A stretch of DNA of 64,000 nt from Sphingobium sp. AS12 (GTDB taxonomy: Bacteria > Pseudomonadota > Alphaproteobacteria > Sphingomonadales > Sphingomonadaceae): contig NZ_JAHRGM010000001.1 in the NCBI RefSeq assembly GCF_019097845.1, forward strand, positions 372,001 to 436,000, written 5' to 3'. Below are positions 1 through 8,483 of this stretch, piece after piece. Numbering within the stretch: position 1 is the stretch's first letter; each line of letters opens with the position of its first letter. Under the pieces are notes generated by a model. It had not been told where the DNA came from and ran no database searches. It was given only the letters and a program-made list of their open reading frames with translations. Made by a program: the position numbers and the translations under genes.

Positions 1-931
1 CATAGAGGTAGAAAGCGCCGTCGGGCGGGGCGATGCTGGCAAGGCCGAGGGCTGGCAGGGCGTCGAGCAGCAGCTGGCGGTTGCGGCGATAGGTGGCGAC
101 ATGGCCGTCCAGTTCGGCGCTTTCCTCAAACGCCTGTAGCCCGGCCTGTTGCGCTAGGACGGGGGGCGTCAGGAAAAGATTGCCCATGCGGGCGCGGGCG
201 GCGTCGATCAGGGCAGGCGGCACGACGATCCAGCCCAGACGCCAGCCGGCCATGCTGAAATATTTGGAGAAGCTGTTGACGATGATCGCGTCGGGGGCGA
301 ATTCCAGCATCGATCGGGCCGGGTCGCCGAAGGACAGGCCATGATAGATTTCGTCCGAGATGATGGCGATGCCGCGCGCGGCACAGGTCGCGGCGATGCG
401 GGCGAGTTCATCCGCCGGGATGATCGTGCCGGTGGGGTTGGCGGGGCTGGCGAGGATGAGGCCGTCAGGCGCTGGATCGAGCGCTGACAGCGCGTCGGCG
501 CTGATCTGGTAGCGTTCCGCCGGGCCGCAGGGGATTTCGATCGGCTCCAGATAGAGCGCCTTCAAATTGTTGCGATAGGCGACGTAGCCGGGACGGGCGG
601 TGGCGACCCGTGCGCCCGGCGCGAACAGGCTGGTCAGCGCCAGGACAAGGCCGGGGGACGCGCCGCAGGTCAGGAAGATCCGTTCAGGATCGATAGTGAC
701 GCCATGCCGGTCCCGATAATGGCGGGCGATCCGGTTTTTGAGCGGCTGGCTTTCCCAATAGCCCATGGGATCGGTGTCCAGCACATGATGCGCGACCGCG
801 ATGGATGCGGCGGGCGCGCCGGTCGAGGGCTGGCCAAATTCCATGTGGAGGATGGAGCGGCCTGCCGCTTCGAGGCGGTGGGCTTCGCGGCTGATGGCGA
901 TGGCGTGGAACGGGTCAATGCTGGCGATCAT
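1..931 (-). CDS. PLP-dependent aminotransferase, class I/II (partial)
   Basis: This leftward gene starts at the ATG at 931-929 and runs off the left edge, so its C-terminus is missing. My own translation of this frame shows a fold-type I aminotransferase: ASPANPTGT (PLP/substrate loop), DEIYHGL, and NSFSKYFSMAGWRLGW, in which the Lys is the expected Schiff-base lysine. Such enzymes move amino groups between an amino acid and a 2-oxo acid in the cytoplasm. Substrate cannot be read from these motifs; an aspartate/alanine-type role is as likely as any other. About 310 codons are present of a usual 380-400. No neighbour suggests a pathway. Confidence 0.85.
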   Translation of the reverse strand, partial: MIASIDPFHAIAISREAHRLEAAGRSILHMEFGQPSTGAPAASIAVAHHVLDTDPMGYWESQPLKNRIARHYRDRHGVTIDPERIFLTCGASPGLVLALTSLFAPGARVATARPGYVAYRNNLKALYLEPIEIPCGPAERYQISADALSALDPAPDGLILASPANPTGTIIPADELARIAATCAARGIAIISDEIYHGLSFGDPARSMLEFAPDAIIVNSFSKYFSMAGWRLGWIVVPPALIDAARARMGNLFLTPPVLAQQAGLQAFEESAELDGHVATYRRNRQLLLDALPALGLASIAPPDGAFYLY

Positions 932-996
932 GGTGCCTGACTAGAGGGGGGGCGGCGTGGCTGCAACCTTGGCCATGGCGGGCGCGTTGGGGGGTG

Positions 997-1260
997 ATGA
1001 ACGATAGCGTGCTGACAGGGCTGCAATATTATGGCGCGGGAGCGGCGACGCTGGCGGCGTTGCTGGTGTCGCTCAATATCGGGCGGCGGGTGACGGGATG
1101 GGCGTTTGTGCTGTTCGTCACCAGTTCGATCGCGCTGATCGCCTGGGGATTTCTGGCGCAGGACAGCGAGGGGATTGGCTGGCAGAATGTCGCCATGCTG
1201 GCGATCAATCTGGTCGGGGTGTGGCGATATTTGTTGTCGTCGCATAAGCCGAGGGACTAG
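997..1260 (+). CDS. Small integral membrane protein, unknown function
   Basis: An 87-residue protein with about three hydrophobic segments (roughly residues 12-25, 33-51 and 60-77) separated by short charged turns, ending in a basic tail. It should sit in the inner membrane. The ATG at 997 is preferred because the G-rich stretch at 989-994 makes a usable ribosome site; a GTG at 994 is in frame and would add one residue. It diverges from the aminotransferase on its left. I do not recognise the family and assign no function. Confidence 0.6.
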   Translation: MNDSVLTGLQYYGAGAATLAALLVSLNIGRRVTGWAFVLFVTSSIALIAWGFLAQDSEGIGWQNVAMLAINLVGVWRYLLSSHKPRD

Positions 1261-1480
1261 CTACCGATCGGCTGCTGCCGCGCAGCATCAATGTGCCATC
1301 GACGATGACGTCCTGATGCGCGGCCGGATCATCGCGCAAGACGCGGATGAGGCGGACGGTCCGGGCGACCATCTGCCCGGCGGGCGGGCGACATTGATCG
1401 CGGCGATGGCCATCAGGTCGTTGGCGCAGAAGATGGCGTCGGGCCGGTCCGGGCGGGTGAGCAGGCGGCGGGTCGCGGCG
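1261..1480 (-). pseudogene. LacI-family regulator, C-terminal remnant
   Basis: On the minus strand, one frame reads PDAIFCANDLMAIAAINVAR, the typical effector-domain segment near the C-terminus of LacI/GalR repressors. A second frame continues with DVIVDGTLMLRGSSR, the usual terminal beta strand (DG-x-L-x-x-RGS-T/S-R). The two pieces are in different frames, so at least one frameshift lies between them. No DNA-binding domain is present upstream, because the plus-strand dehydrogenase remnant begins there. This is a dead gene end. Confidence 0.65.
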
Positions 1481-1500
1481 GTGGCGGCGGCGATGGTGCG

Positions 1501-1692
1501 CTGGGGCTGGACCTGCGCGCGGCCCTTTTCGAGGACCAGGCGTTTCTGGCGAGCGTGCTGGAGAAGACCAAGCTGGGGCGGCTGGGGACGGTCGAGGATC
1601 TGATGGGGGCGGTGGTGTTCCTGGCGTCGGATGCCAGTGCGCTGATGACGGGGACGAGTCTGGTCGTCGATGGCGGGTGGACGGCGGAGTAG
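1501..1692 (+). pseudogene. Short-chain dehydrogenase/reductase, C-terminal remnant
   Basis: In the frame ending at the TAG at 1690-1692 the translation is ALFEDQAFLASVL, then KLGRLGTVEDLMGAVVFLAS and SLVVDGGWTAE. This is the hallmark C-terminal third of a classical SDR: the substrate loop, the GR-x-G-x-x-EDL-x-x-x-V-x-FLASD helix and the VDGG strand. The N-terminal Rossmann part and the catalytic Tyr-x-x-x-Lys are absent. Upstream sequence belongs to a LacI-type remnant read on the other strand, so an ancestral regulator-dehydrogenase region has collapsed here. Confidence 0.7.
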
Positions 1693-1700
1693 GGGGGCTA

Positions 1701-1830
1701 TCCCACACCCCTCCCGCAGGCGGGAGGGGTAGCGAGACTTAGGCGCGCAGCGCCTTAGTCGCAGCGGGGTGGGCGAATGCAACCTTGCGCAGGCCCACCC
1801 CCTAACCCCCTCCCGCTTGCGGGAGGGGGG
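1701..1830. repeat. Composite palindromic intergenic repeat (CCCTCCCGC type)
   Basis: Two hairpins with the cores CCCCTCCCGC/GCGGGAGGGG and CCCCTCCCGC/GCGGGAGGGG bracket a third, smaller palindrome (TTAGGCGCGCAGCGCCTTAG). The right half, with CCCACCCCCTAACCCC in front of the hairpin, recurs at 40629-40663, so this is a dispersed REP-like family. Confidence 0.75.
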
Positions 1831-1853
1831 ACAAGGTCGGCTCTTGGTCGCCA

Positions 1854-2069
1854 TCAGGTTGGCGGCTTTCGCCTTGCTTGCGGCAAAAGCCTGATTAACA
1901 TCACTCCCACTAAGGTGGCGCCGATGGCTACTTTAGCATCATGGTCGCCGAAAATGCGCCATCCGGCATAAGCACTCGCAAATGCCAAGAGAAGCACAGC
2001 GACAAACGCACCAGCGATTGTGCGTTCAAGGATATTCGGAGGTCGCGGAACCCATTCATACTCGCTCAT
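1854..2069 (-). CDS. Small membrane protein, unknown function
   Basis: A 71-residue protein starting at ATG 2069 (MSEYEWVPRPPNILERT). It has two hydrophobic stretches, about residues 18-36 and 46-62, and a short basic C-terminus. The open frame extends 12 codons further upstream but contains a basic unstructured run, so the internal Met is a better start. It lies between a repeat and the divergent promoter of the acyl-CoA dehydrogenase. The family is not recognised. Codon bias is less GC-rich than neighbouring genes. Confidence 0.5.
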   Translation of the reverse strand: MSEYEWVPRPPNILERTIAGAFVAVLLLAFASAYAGWRIFGDHDAKVAIGATLVGVMLIRLLPQARRKPPT

Positions 2070-2201
2070 AACAACGGTTATGGCGGTGCGCCGTCGTTGG
2101 CGCAATGTCCGCTGATTCGAAATTGCGATGGGGGTTTGAATGTCAGCCTTCTGATCGATGACAGACCAGCAGCCATGATGCGCTTACGGCGCTCCCCGCC
2201 C

Positions 2202-2238
2202 ACACCAAATTGACTGTAACATATGTTTGGTGTAATAC
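2202..2238 (+). promoter_or_regulatory. Sigma-70-like promoter with overlapping inverted-repeat operator candidate
   Basis: A -35 box TTGACT (2210-2215), a 17-base spacer and a -10 box TAATAC (2233-2238) lie 25 bases before the acyl-CoA dehydrogenase start. The arms ACACCAAA (2202-2209) and TTTGGTGT (2226-2233) form a perfect 8-bp inverted repeat covering the whole promoter, and a second palindrome AACATATGTT (2218-2227) sits inside it. This arrangement suits repression by a dimeric regulator such as a TetR-type protein; that is inference. Confidence 0.7.
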
Positions 2239-2262
2239 GCCGACGACAGAAGAGGAACCGCC

Positions 2263-3999
2263 ATGCAAAGCTATGTCCCGCCGATCGACGATTATCGTTT
2301 TTTGCTGACCGAAGTGCTGGGTTTCGACCGGGCGATGGCGGAGTTGGGCAAGGAGGTCGACGCTGATCTGGCGGTGGCGGTGCTGGAGGAGGCGGGGAAG
2401 GTTTGTGCCGAGCGGTTGCATCCGTTGAACCGCGAAGGGGACGAGCAGGGTAGCCGTCTGGTCGACGGCGCGGTGCAGACGCCCGACGGGTTCGCGCAGG
2501 CCTATCGCGATTTTGCCGAGGCGGGATGGACGTCGCTGTCGGCGGACCCGGCGCATGGCGGGCAGGGGTTGCCCTTTGTCCTGCAACTCTGGTTCGACGA
2601 GATGATGTCGGCCACCAACCTGTCCTTCGGCCTGTTCCCCGGCCTGTCGCGCGGGGCGTGCGAGGCGATCGCCGCCCATGCCAGCGAGGAATTGAAGGCC
2701 AGCTATCTGGGACCGCTGGTGAGTGGGACATGGACCGGGGCGATGGCGCTGACCGAGAGCGGGGCGGGGACCGACCTGGCGCTGCTCAAGACGCGGGCGA
2801 CGCCCAAGGGCGATGGCAGCTATGCGGTGGCGGGGACCAAGATTTTCATTTCGTCGGGCGACCATGATTTTGGCGGCAATATCGTCCATCTGGTGCTGGC
2901 GCGGCTGCCCGATGCGCCGCCGGGCGTGAAGGGGATCAGCCTGTTTCTGGTTCCCAAATTCCTGCCCGATGCCGATGGCGGCTTTACCGTGCGCAACACC
3001 ATGTCGGTGGGGTCGCTGGAAAAGAAGATGGGGATTCACGCCCAGCCGACCTGCGTGATGCATTATGATGACGCGACCGGCTGGCTGGTGGGGGAGGCGC
3101 ATCGCGGGCTGGCGGCGATGTTCACGATGATGAATGCCGAGCGGTTGATGGTGGGCGTGCAGGGACTGGGGGTCGCGGGCGGCGCCTATCAGCAGGCGGC
3201 GGCCTATGCTCGCGACCGGGTGCAGGGGCGCAGCGCCGACGGGACGCGCGGGCCGGTGGCGATCATCGACCATGCCGATGTGCGGCGGATGCTGCTGAAT
3301 GTCCGCGCCTTCGTGGAGGCCGGGAGGGCGCTGGCGGGGTGGACCGCGCTGCAACTCGACCGGGCGAAGGGCCATGAGGATGCGGGCGAGCGGGGACAAG
3401 CGGATGCGCTGGTCGCGCTGCTGACGCCGGTGATCAAGGCGGCCTTCACCGATTTTGGTTTCGAGAGCGCGGTGCAGGCGCAGCAGGTGTTTGGCGGCCA
3501 TGGCTACATCCGCGAATGGGGGATGGAGCAATATGTCCGCGATGCACGGATCGCGCAGATTTACGAAGGCACCAACGGGGTGCAGGCGATGGACCTGGTC
3601 GGGCGCAAGCTGCCGATGGCGGGCGGCGCGGTGGTCGAGGGCTTTTTCGACGGAATCGCGGCCGATGTCGTGGCAGCGGGCGACCTTGTGATTGCGGTGC
3701 GGACCGGCGAGGCGCTGGCGTTGCTGCGCGAGGCGACGGTGGCGCTGCGCGGGGCGGACGTGGACGCGACCGGGGCAGCGGCGGTCGACTATCTGCGGCT
3801 GTTCGCTCTGGTGGCGATGGGATGGATGTGGACGCGGATGGCGGTGGCGGCCGGGTCTGGCGAGACGACGCTGCATCAGGGCAAGCTGGCGGTGGCGGAC
3901 TATTATGCGCGGCGGGTGTTGCCGCAGGCGAGCGGGCTGGCGGCGAGCATCGCGGCGGGCGAGGGGGCGATCATGGCGCTGGCGGCGGAGGATTTTTAG
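2263..3999 (+). CDS. Acyl-CoA dehydrogenase (DmdC-like long form)
   Basis: A 578-residue FAD flavoprotein of the acyl-CoA dehydrogenase superfamily, catalysing the alpha,beta-desaturation of an acyl-CoA. MALTESGAGTDL (about residue 160) matches the flavin/substrate loop, and QVFGGHGYIREWGMEQYVRD followed by IYEGTNGVQAMDL (about 405-440) is the C-terminal helical domain signature. Roughly 130 residues beyond that form the extra C-terminal domain found in long-form enzymes such as 3-methylmercaptopropionyl-CoA dehydrogenase relatives. The true acyl substrate is unknown. It stands alone behind its own strong promoter, with ribosome site GAGGAA before the ATG. Confidence 0.9.
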   Translation: MQSYVPPIDDYRFLLTEVLGFDRAMAELGKEVDADLAVAVLEEAGKVCAERLHPLNREGDEQGSRLVDGAVQTPDGFAQAYRDFAEAGWTSLSADPAHGGQGLPFVLQLWFDEMMSATNLSFGLFPGLSRGACEAIAAHASEELKASYLGPLVSGTWTGAMALTESGAGTDLALLKTRATPKGDGSYAVAGTKIFISSGDHDFGGNIVHLVLARLPDAPPGVKGISLFLVPKFLPDADGGFTVRNTMSVGSLEKKMGIHAQPTCVMHYDDATGWLVGEAHRGLAAMFTMMNAERLMVGVQGLGVAGGAYQQAAAYARDRVQGRSADGTRGPVAIIDHADVRRMLLNVRAFVEAGRALAGWTALQLDRAKGHEDAGERGQADALVALLTPVIKAAFTDFGFESAVQAQQVFGGHGYIREWGMEQYVRDARIAQIYEGTNGVQAMDLVGRKLPMAGGAVVEGFFDGIAADVVAAGDLVIAVRTGEALALLREATVALRGADVDATGAAAVDYLRLFALVAMGWMWTRMAVAAGSGETTLHQGKLAVADYYARRVLPQASGLAASIAAGEGAIMALAAEDF

Positions 4000-4032
4000 G
4001 GGGGGGGGTGAGGTTAGGGTGTTACTCTTCCT

Positions 4033-4148
4033 CCGTTCGTGCTGAGTAGGGACTGAGCTTGTCGAAGGCCCGTATCGAAGCATCGCGTCCATACGCATCC
4101 TTCGATACGCCATTTCGACTTCGCTCAATGGCTACTCAGGACGAACGG
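4033..4148. repeat. Dispersed palindromic repeat (CCGTTCGTGCTGAGTA family)
   Basis: The element begins CCGTTCGTGCTGAGTAGGG and ends CTACTCAGGACGAACGG, so its two ends are imperfect inverted repeats; an inner pair GTATCGAAG/CTTCGATAC forms a second stem. A close relative lies at 46385-46553, and shortened versions with CCTTCGACAAGCTCAGG lie at 17818-17919 and 24454-24569. Confidence 0.85.
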
Positions 4149-4189
4149 ATCTTCGTAAAGTCACCACGTTATGGTCAGGCGTTCGCTCG

Positions 4190-4885
4190 TTATTTGCGGC
4201 GATAGCGGAAATACCAGACTTCGTGGCCTTTTTGGCGGGCCTTGGCTTCGTAGCGGGTCTGGGGCCAGCCGCCGGGGCGGGTGAGGAAGTCGGCGGGGTC
4301 GCTGGCCAGCCAGTCGAAATCGGGATGGCCGTTCATCACCATCAGCGCCCAGCGCAGATAGATGGGATGGTCGGTGCCAAAGCGAAATTCGCCGCCGGGC
4401 TTGAGTTTGCGCGCGATCATCGCGACCGGGCCTGGGTTCATCATCCGGCGCTTGGCATGGCGCGCCTTGGGCCAGGGGTCGGGGTGGAGCAGATAGACGA
4501 AGCTCAAGGAGCCGTCGGGGACGCGGGCGAGGACTTCGAGGGCGTCGCCCATATGGAGGCGGATATTGCCGAGCGCGCCGTCGCGGATATGGCCGAGCGC
4601 GGTGACGACGCCGTTGAGGAAGGGTTCGCAGCCGATAAAGCCATGGTCGGGCAGCATGTCGGCGCGATAGGCAAGATGCTCGCCGCCGCCAAAGCCGATC
4701 TCGAAATGGAGCGGGCGATCGTAACCGAAGAGCGAGGCGGCGGTGACTTCGCCCTCTTCCGGCACGGAGATGGCGGGGAGGAGGGTGTCGACCAGTTCCT
4801 GCTGCCCCTGCCGCAGCTTGTGGCCCGACTGGCGGCCATAGAGGCGGTTGAGCGTTGTGGGATCGCCGGATTTATGCGCTGTCAT
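4190..4885 (-). CDS. trmB: tRNA (guanine-N7-)-methyltransferase TrmB
   Basis: A 231-residue SAM-dependent enzyme that methylates G46 of tRNA variable loops. The SAM-binding motif reads FEIGFGGGEHL (about residue 62) and the catalytic/recognition segments are LLHPDPWPKARHAKRRM (about 138) and FGTDHPIY. The start at ATG 4885 (MTAHKSGDPTTLNRLYGR) is chosen because the open frame upstream is low-complexity and overlaps the spacer, whereas the RLYGR motif is normally near the N-terminus. It is the last gene of the leftward dedA-lnt-metK block. Confidence 0.93.
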   Translation of the reverse strand: MTAHKSGDPTTLNRLYGRQSGHKLRQGQQELVDTLLPAISVPEEGEVTAASLFGYDRPLHFEIGFGGGEHLAYRADMLPDHGFIGCEPFLNGVVTALGHIRDGALGNIRLHMGDALEVLARVPDGSLSFVYLLHPDPWPKARHAKRRMMNPGPVAMIARKLKPGGEFRFGTDHPIYLRWALMVMNGHPDFDWLASDPADFLTRPGGWPQTRYEAKARQKGHEVWYFRYRRK

Positions 4886-4928
4886 GGGGTGCGCGGATAG
4901 CGGGGCGAGGGAGTGGGGGCAAGGGGGG

Positions 4929-5441
4929 CTAGCGACAGGGCTTGCCGCTATATTCCTTGCGGTTGGCAACATAGGCCTTGCCGTTCCAGCGGACGACGGG
5001 AAAGCAGAAGCCGGGGCCGCCGATGGAAATATCGGGCCAGCCGCCGACGCCTTTGCTTTTCAGAAATTCCGGGATGCCCGTGCTGTTGGTGACCAGTTTC
5101 CAGCTGCCATTGGGCTGCTGGCTGACCAGCCAGAAGGTCGTGCCGGTGTTGCCATAGCAATAGGTGCCGCCTTCGGTGACGACCGCTTCGGGACGGCCAT
5201 CGCCATTGAGGTCAGCGCGGCTTTCGATCGTGCCAGGGGAATAGCTGGCCGTGCCGGGATCATCGCAATCGCTGCGCCATTGATTGCCGCGTCTGATGAA
5301 CCCGGCGGCGCGGAAGATGGCAGCGTCGTTCGATGGCGCGGCGGTTGCGGGCCTGCTCGTCCTGGGACCGGTTGCAGTCTGGGCGTTGCCCGACGTCGCA
5401 AGCATCAGCGCCAATATGGCACCAGAATGACGATATGACAT
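4929..5441 (-). CDS. Exported protein with an FG-GAP-like DLNGDG motif
   Basis: A 170-residue protein with a signal peptide (MSYRHSGAILALMLATSGNA, cleavage probably after NAQ). The mature part begins with a Thr/Pro/Ala-rich linker, then one compact domain with a calcium-binding-like loop ADLNGDGRPEAVV and four cysteines (residues in SDCDD, TYCYG, GFCFP and KPCR) that could make two disulphides. It is probably periplasmic. It sits 89 bases downstream of metK and 43 bases upstream of trmB, both on the same strand. Function unknown; DLNGDG motifs occur in many exported proteins. Confidence 0.75.
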   Translation of the reverse strand: MSYRHSGAILALMLATSGNAQTATGPRTSRPATAAPSNDAAIFRAAGFIRRGNQWRSDCDDPGTASYSPGTIESRADLNGDGRPEAVVTEGGTYCYGNTGTTFWLVSQQPNGSWKLVTNSTGIPEFLKSKGVGGWPDISIGGPGFCFPVVRWNGKAYVANRKEYSGKPCR

Positions 5442-5530
5442 CGCGCCCCCCATGTTCACCCTCTCCGAGTCGTTTCGGATTGGGCATCATAGCATGAAGG
5501 GCGCGATATACGGCGTTGGAAGATGCCGCG

Positions 5531-6754
5531 TCAGGCCAGCGCGGCCTTGAGCGCGTCCACCAGGTCGGTCTTTTCCCAAGGGAAGAAGTCGCCTTCGGGG
5601 GTGCGGCCGAAATGGCCGTAGGCGGCGGTTTTCTGGTAGATGGGTTTGTTGAGGCCCAGATGGGTGCGGATGCCCTTGGGGGTCAGGCGCACCAGCGTTG
5701 GCAGGACCGCTTCGATCGCCGAGGCTTCGACGGTGCCGGTTTCGTGCAGATCGACATAGAGGGAGAGCGGTTCGGCGACGCCGATGGCGTAGCTCAGCTG
5801 TATCGTGCAGCGACGGGCGAGGCCGGCGGCGACGATATTCTTGGCAAGGTAGCGGGTGATGTAGGCGGCCGAGCGGTCGACCTTGGTCGGGTCCTTGCCG
5901 CTGAACGCGCCGCCGCCGTGCGGCGAAGCGCCGCCATAGGTGTCGACGATGATCTTTCGACCGGTCAGGCCCGCGTCGCCGTCCGGCCCGCCGATTTCGA
6001 ACAGGCCGGTCGGGTTGACGTAAATGGCTTCGTCGCCCGGCAGCCAGCCTTCGGGCAGGATGTCGGTCATCACGCCCTTGACATAGGCGCGCAGCTTGGC
6101 GCGGCTTTCGTCATTGTCCATGCCCGCGGCGTGCTGGGTCGAGACGACGAGGGCGGTGGCGCGGACCGGCTTTTCATCGATATATTCGAGCGTCACCTGG
6201 CTCTTGGCGTCCGGCTCCAGAAAATCGACAACCTTGTTGTGGCGATCATGGGCGAGGCGTTCGAGGATCTTGTGGCTGTAATAGAGGGTGGCGGGCATGA
6301 GGTCGGGGGTTTCGTCCGAGGCATAGCCGAACATGATGCCCTGATCGCCAGCGCCTTCATCCTTGTTGCCGCTTTCATCGACACCCTGTGCGATATGGGC
6401 GGACTGGCCGTGAAGGTTGTTGATAAAGGTAAAGTTTTTCCAGTGGAAACCAGACTGTTCATAGCCGATGTCCCGGACTGTGTTGCGAACGGTCCGTTCG
6501 ACTTCATCACGGGCACCGGGTGCCCAGAAACCGTTCATTTCCCAATCGGGATTTTTGTCGTCATAGACGCCCTTGCAGCGGATTTCGCCCGCCAGGACGA
6601 CCAGTTGGGTCGTCGTCAGCGTTTCGCAGGCGATGCGCGCTTCGGGGTCTTTGGACAGAAAGAGATCGACAATGGCGTCGGAAATCTGGTCTGCAACCTT
6701 GTCGGGATGGCCTTCGGACACGGATTCCGAGGTGAAGAGGAATTGGTTACGCAT
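5531..6754 (-). CDS. metK: S-adenosylmethionine synthase
   Basis: A 407-residue methionine adenosyltransferase that makes SAM from methionine and ATP. It has the start [20 protein letters not shown] (metal/ATP site), [12 protein letters not shown] (about residue 134) and the P-loop-like [16 protein letters not shown] (about 282). The length is typical or slightly long (E. coli 384). It lies 57 bases downstream of lnt and probably belongs to the same transcript. I looked for a SAM-responsive leader in that short gap and see none. Confidence 0.97.
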   Translation of the reverse strand: MRNQFLFTSESVSEGHPDKVADQISDAIVDLFLSKDPEARIACETLTTTQLVVLAGEIRCKGVYDDKNPDWEMNGFWAPGARDEVERTVRNTVRDIGYEQSGFHWKNFTFINNLHGQSAHIAQGVDESGNKDEGAGDQGIMFGYASDETPDLMPATLYYSHKILERLAHDRHNKVVDFLEPDAKSQVTLEYIDEKPVRATALVVSTQHAAGMDNDESRAKLRAYVKGVMTDILPEGWLPGDEAIYVNPTGLFEIGGPDGDAGLTGRKIIVDTYGGASPHGGGAFSGKDPTKVDRSAAYITRYLAKNIVAAGLARRCTIQLSYAIGVAEPLSLYVDLHETGTVEASAIEAVLPTLVRLTPKGIRTHLGLNKPIYQKTAAYGHFGRTPEGDFFPWEKTDLVDALKAALA

Positions 6755-6811
6755 GGGACTCCCATAAACGGCTGGGCCGAAAAGCGATATAAAGAATAGT
6801 TTATGTGGCTA

Positions 6812-8476
6812 TTAGCTTTTGCTGCGCAGCATGGCAATGGCCAGTCCGGCCAGCAGTGCCATGAAGGCGAGGGACGCCCAGTTGCCGAGCCGCGCGAAGA
6901 GGGTAGGGGTGAGCGCCGGGGGCAGGCCGGAATCGAGGAAACCGGCGCGGTTGAGGCCGAGCGCATGGACGACATGGCCGCGCGCGTCGATGATCGCGGA
7001 GACGCCGGTGGGGGTGGAGCGGATGATGGGAACCCCCTCCTCCAGCGCGCGCAGGCGGGCTTGGGCGAGATGCTGGACCGGTCCCCAGCTGCCGAACCAG
7101 GCGTCGTTGGAGGGGTTGAAGAGGAAGGATGGGCGGTTGGCGCGGTCGATCACCTGGCCGGAGAAGATGATTTCATAGCAAATTTGCACCCCCATTTTAA
7201 GGTCCGGGCGACCGAGCGTGGCGGGGAGGGGCAGGCTTTGCGGGCCGGGGCCGGGCCAGAAATCGGCGTCGCCGGGGACCAGGCGGGAAAGACCGATCGG
7301 TTCGAGGATGTTCCGCATCGGCAGATATTCGCCATAGGGGACCAGATGCGCCTTGCTGTAGCGGCCGAGCAACCGGGCGTCGGGGGTGACGATCCAGACG
7401 CTGTTGTTCGCGCCCGCGAGCTTTTGCGTGATGAAGCCGTCCTGTTCGACCGGCTTGAAATAGACCTTGTCCGCGCCGGTCATCAGCAGATCGCCGGGGC
7501 CAAGCAGGCTGGCGAGGCGGGCGCGCCAGCCCGGTTCCATGTCGAGATAGGCGGGGATGGCGGCCTCGGGCCAGAAGAGCAGGCGCGGGGCGGGGCGGGG
7601 CTGGCCGGAAAGGGCCGCAAGCTTGCGGAAATTGGCGACTTCGTTTTCGACCGAATATTTCTGGTCCTGGCCGATATTGGGCTGGACGATGCGGACGCGC
7701 GGCGCGCCGGCCGGGGTCGGCGGGGCGGGGGCGAGATGGCCCCAGAGTGCGAGGAGGGCGAGTGGCGCGGCGAGGGCGGCGGCGGGGCGGTAGTGACGCT
7801 GGATGGCGAGGAGGAGCGCGCCTGCCGCGAGGATGGTGAGCGCGCCAAGGCCATAGGTGCCGATCAGGGTGGCGGCGATGGCGATGCCGGTGGGGAGCAG
7901 GGTGACGCCGAGCGGGTTCCAGGCGAAGCCGGTGAAGGCGGTAGCGCGGAGATACTCCGTTGCTAGCCAGAGGGCGGCGAAGAGGAGGATATATCCTCCC
8001 CGAAACGGGGAGGGGGACCACGCGAAGCGTGGTGGAGGGGGCGCGCCTCCGGGCGCTGCGTCGTGTATCGCGCCCCCCCCCTCCGTCAGGCTTCGCCTGC
8101 CACCTCCCCGTTCCGGGGAGGAATGGGTGATCCACCATGTCCCCAGCGTCGCGAGGCCCGGATAGACGGCGAGGTAGAGCGACAGCAGCGCCACGGCGGG
8201 GTAGCCCAGCCAGTGGGGCATCGTATCCTGAAAGGTGAAGGCGTGGGCGATCCAGTTGAGGCCCAGGGTGAAATGGGCGACGCCGAAGAGCCAGCCATAG
8301 GTGAAGGCGGCGCGGCGGTCGGGGGCGTGCTGGACGAGGTGGATGAGCAGCGCGAGGCAGGCGAGGGTGACCGGCCAGAGGCTTAAGGGCGCGAAACCGG
8401 TGGCGCTGAACAGGCCCGCCAGTAGCGCGGCGAGGCGTGGCCAGGACCTGACATGCCGGGCGAGCAGGCTTTGCAT
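6812..8476 (-). CDS. lnt: Apolipoprotein N-acyltransferase carrying an in-frame repeat insertion
   Basis: A 554-residue inner-membrane enzyme that adds the third acyl chain to lipoproteins. After about eight hydrophobic segments, the periplasmic nitrilase-like domain shows the catalytic triad: Glu304 in LLFWPEAAIPAY, Lys375 in YSKAHLVPYGEYLP and Cys433 in QICYEIIFSG. Residues about 118-162, in the middle of the membrane domain, are a Gly/Pro/Arg-rich stretch with no counterpart in Lnt; it is encoded by a palindromic repeat (7995-8122) and the frame stays open. Whether the enzyme tolerates it is unknown. dedA lies 7 bases upstream and metK 57 bases downstream. Confidence 0.93.
   Translation of the reverse strand: MQSLLARHVRSWPRLAALLAGLFSATGFAPLSLWPVTLACLALLIHLVQHAPDRRAAFTYGWLFGVAHFTLGLNWIAHAFTFQDTMPHWLGYPAVALLSLYLAVYPGLATLGTWWITHSSPERGGGRRSLTEGGGAIHDAAPGGAPPPPRFAWSPSPFRGGYILLFAALWLATEYLRATAFTGFAWNPLGVTLLPTGIAIAATLIGTYGLGALTILAAGALLLAIQRHYRPAAALAAPLALLALWGHLAPAPPTPAGAPRVRIVQPNIGQDQKYSVENEVANFRKLAALSGQPRPAPRLLFWPEAAIPAYLDMEPGWRARLASLLGPGDLLMTGADKVYFKPVEQDGFITQKLAGANNSVWIVTPDARLLGRYSKAHLVPYGEYLPMRNILEPIGLSRLVPGDADFWPGPGPQSLPLPATLGRPDLKMGVQICYEIIFSGQVIDRANRPSFLFNPSNDAWFGSWGPVQHLAQARLRALEEGVPIIRSTPTGVSAIIDARGHVVHALGLNRAGFLDSGLPPALTPTLFARLGNWASLAFMALLAGLAIAMLRSKS
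7995..8122. repeat. Palindromic element inserted inside lnt
   Basis: The ends CCTCCCCGAAACGGGGAGG (7995-8013) and CCTCCCCGTTCCGGGGAGG (8104-8122) are each hairpins. Between them are CCACGCGAAGCGTGG and GGCAGGCGAAGCCTG-type stems. The left-end and right-end hairpins can also pair with each other. It resembles the intergenic repeats elsewhere in this genome but here lies within a coding region. Confidence 0.85.
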
Positions 8477-8483
8477 CCTGTGT

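Noticed and set aside
2143..4128. 661-codon leftward open frame opposite the acyl-CoA dehydrogenase
   Set aside because: Same GC-shadow behaviour; the plus-strand gene has clear family motifs and a promoter.
6755..6811. Possible SAM riboswitch before metK
   Set aside because: The gap is only 57 bases, and I see none of the conserved SAM-II or SAM/SAH leader motifs; metK looks co-transcribed with lnt.
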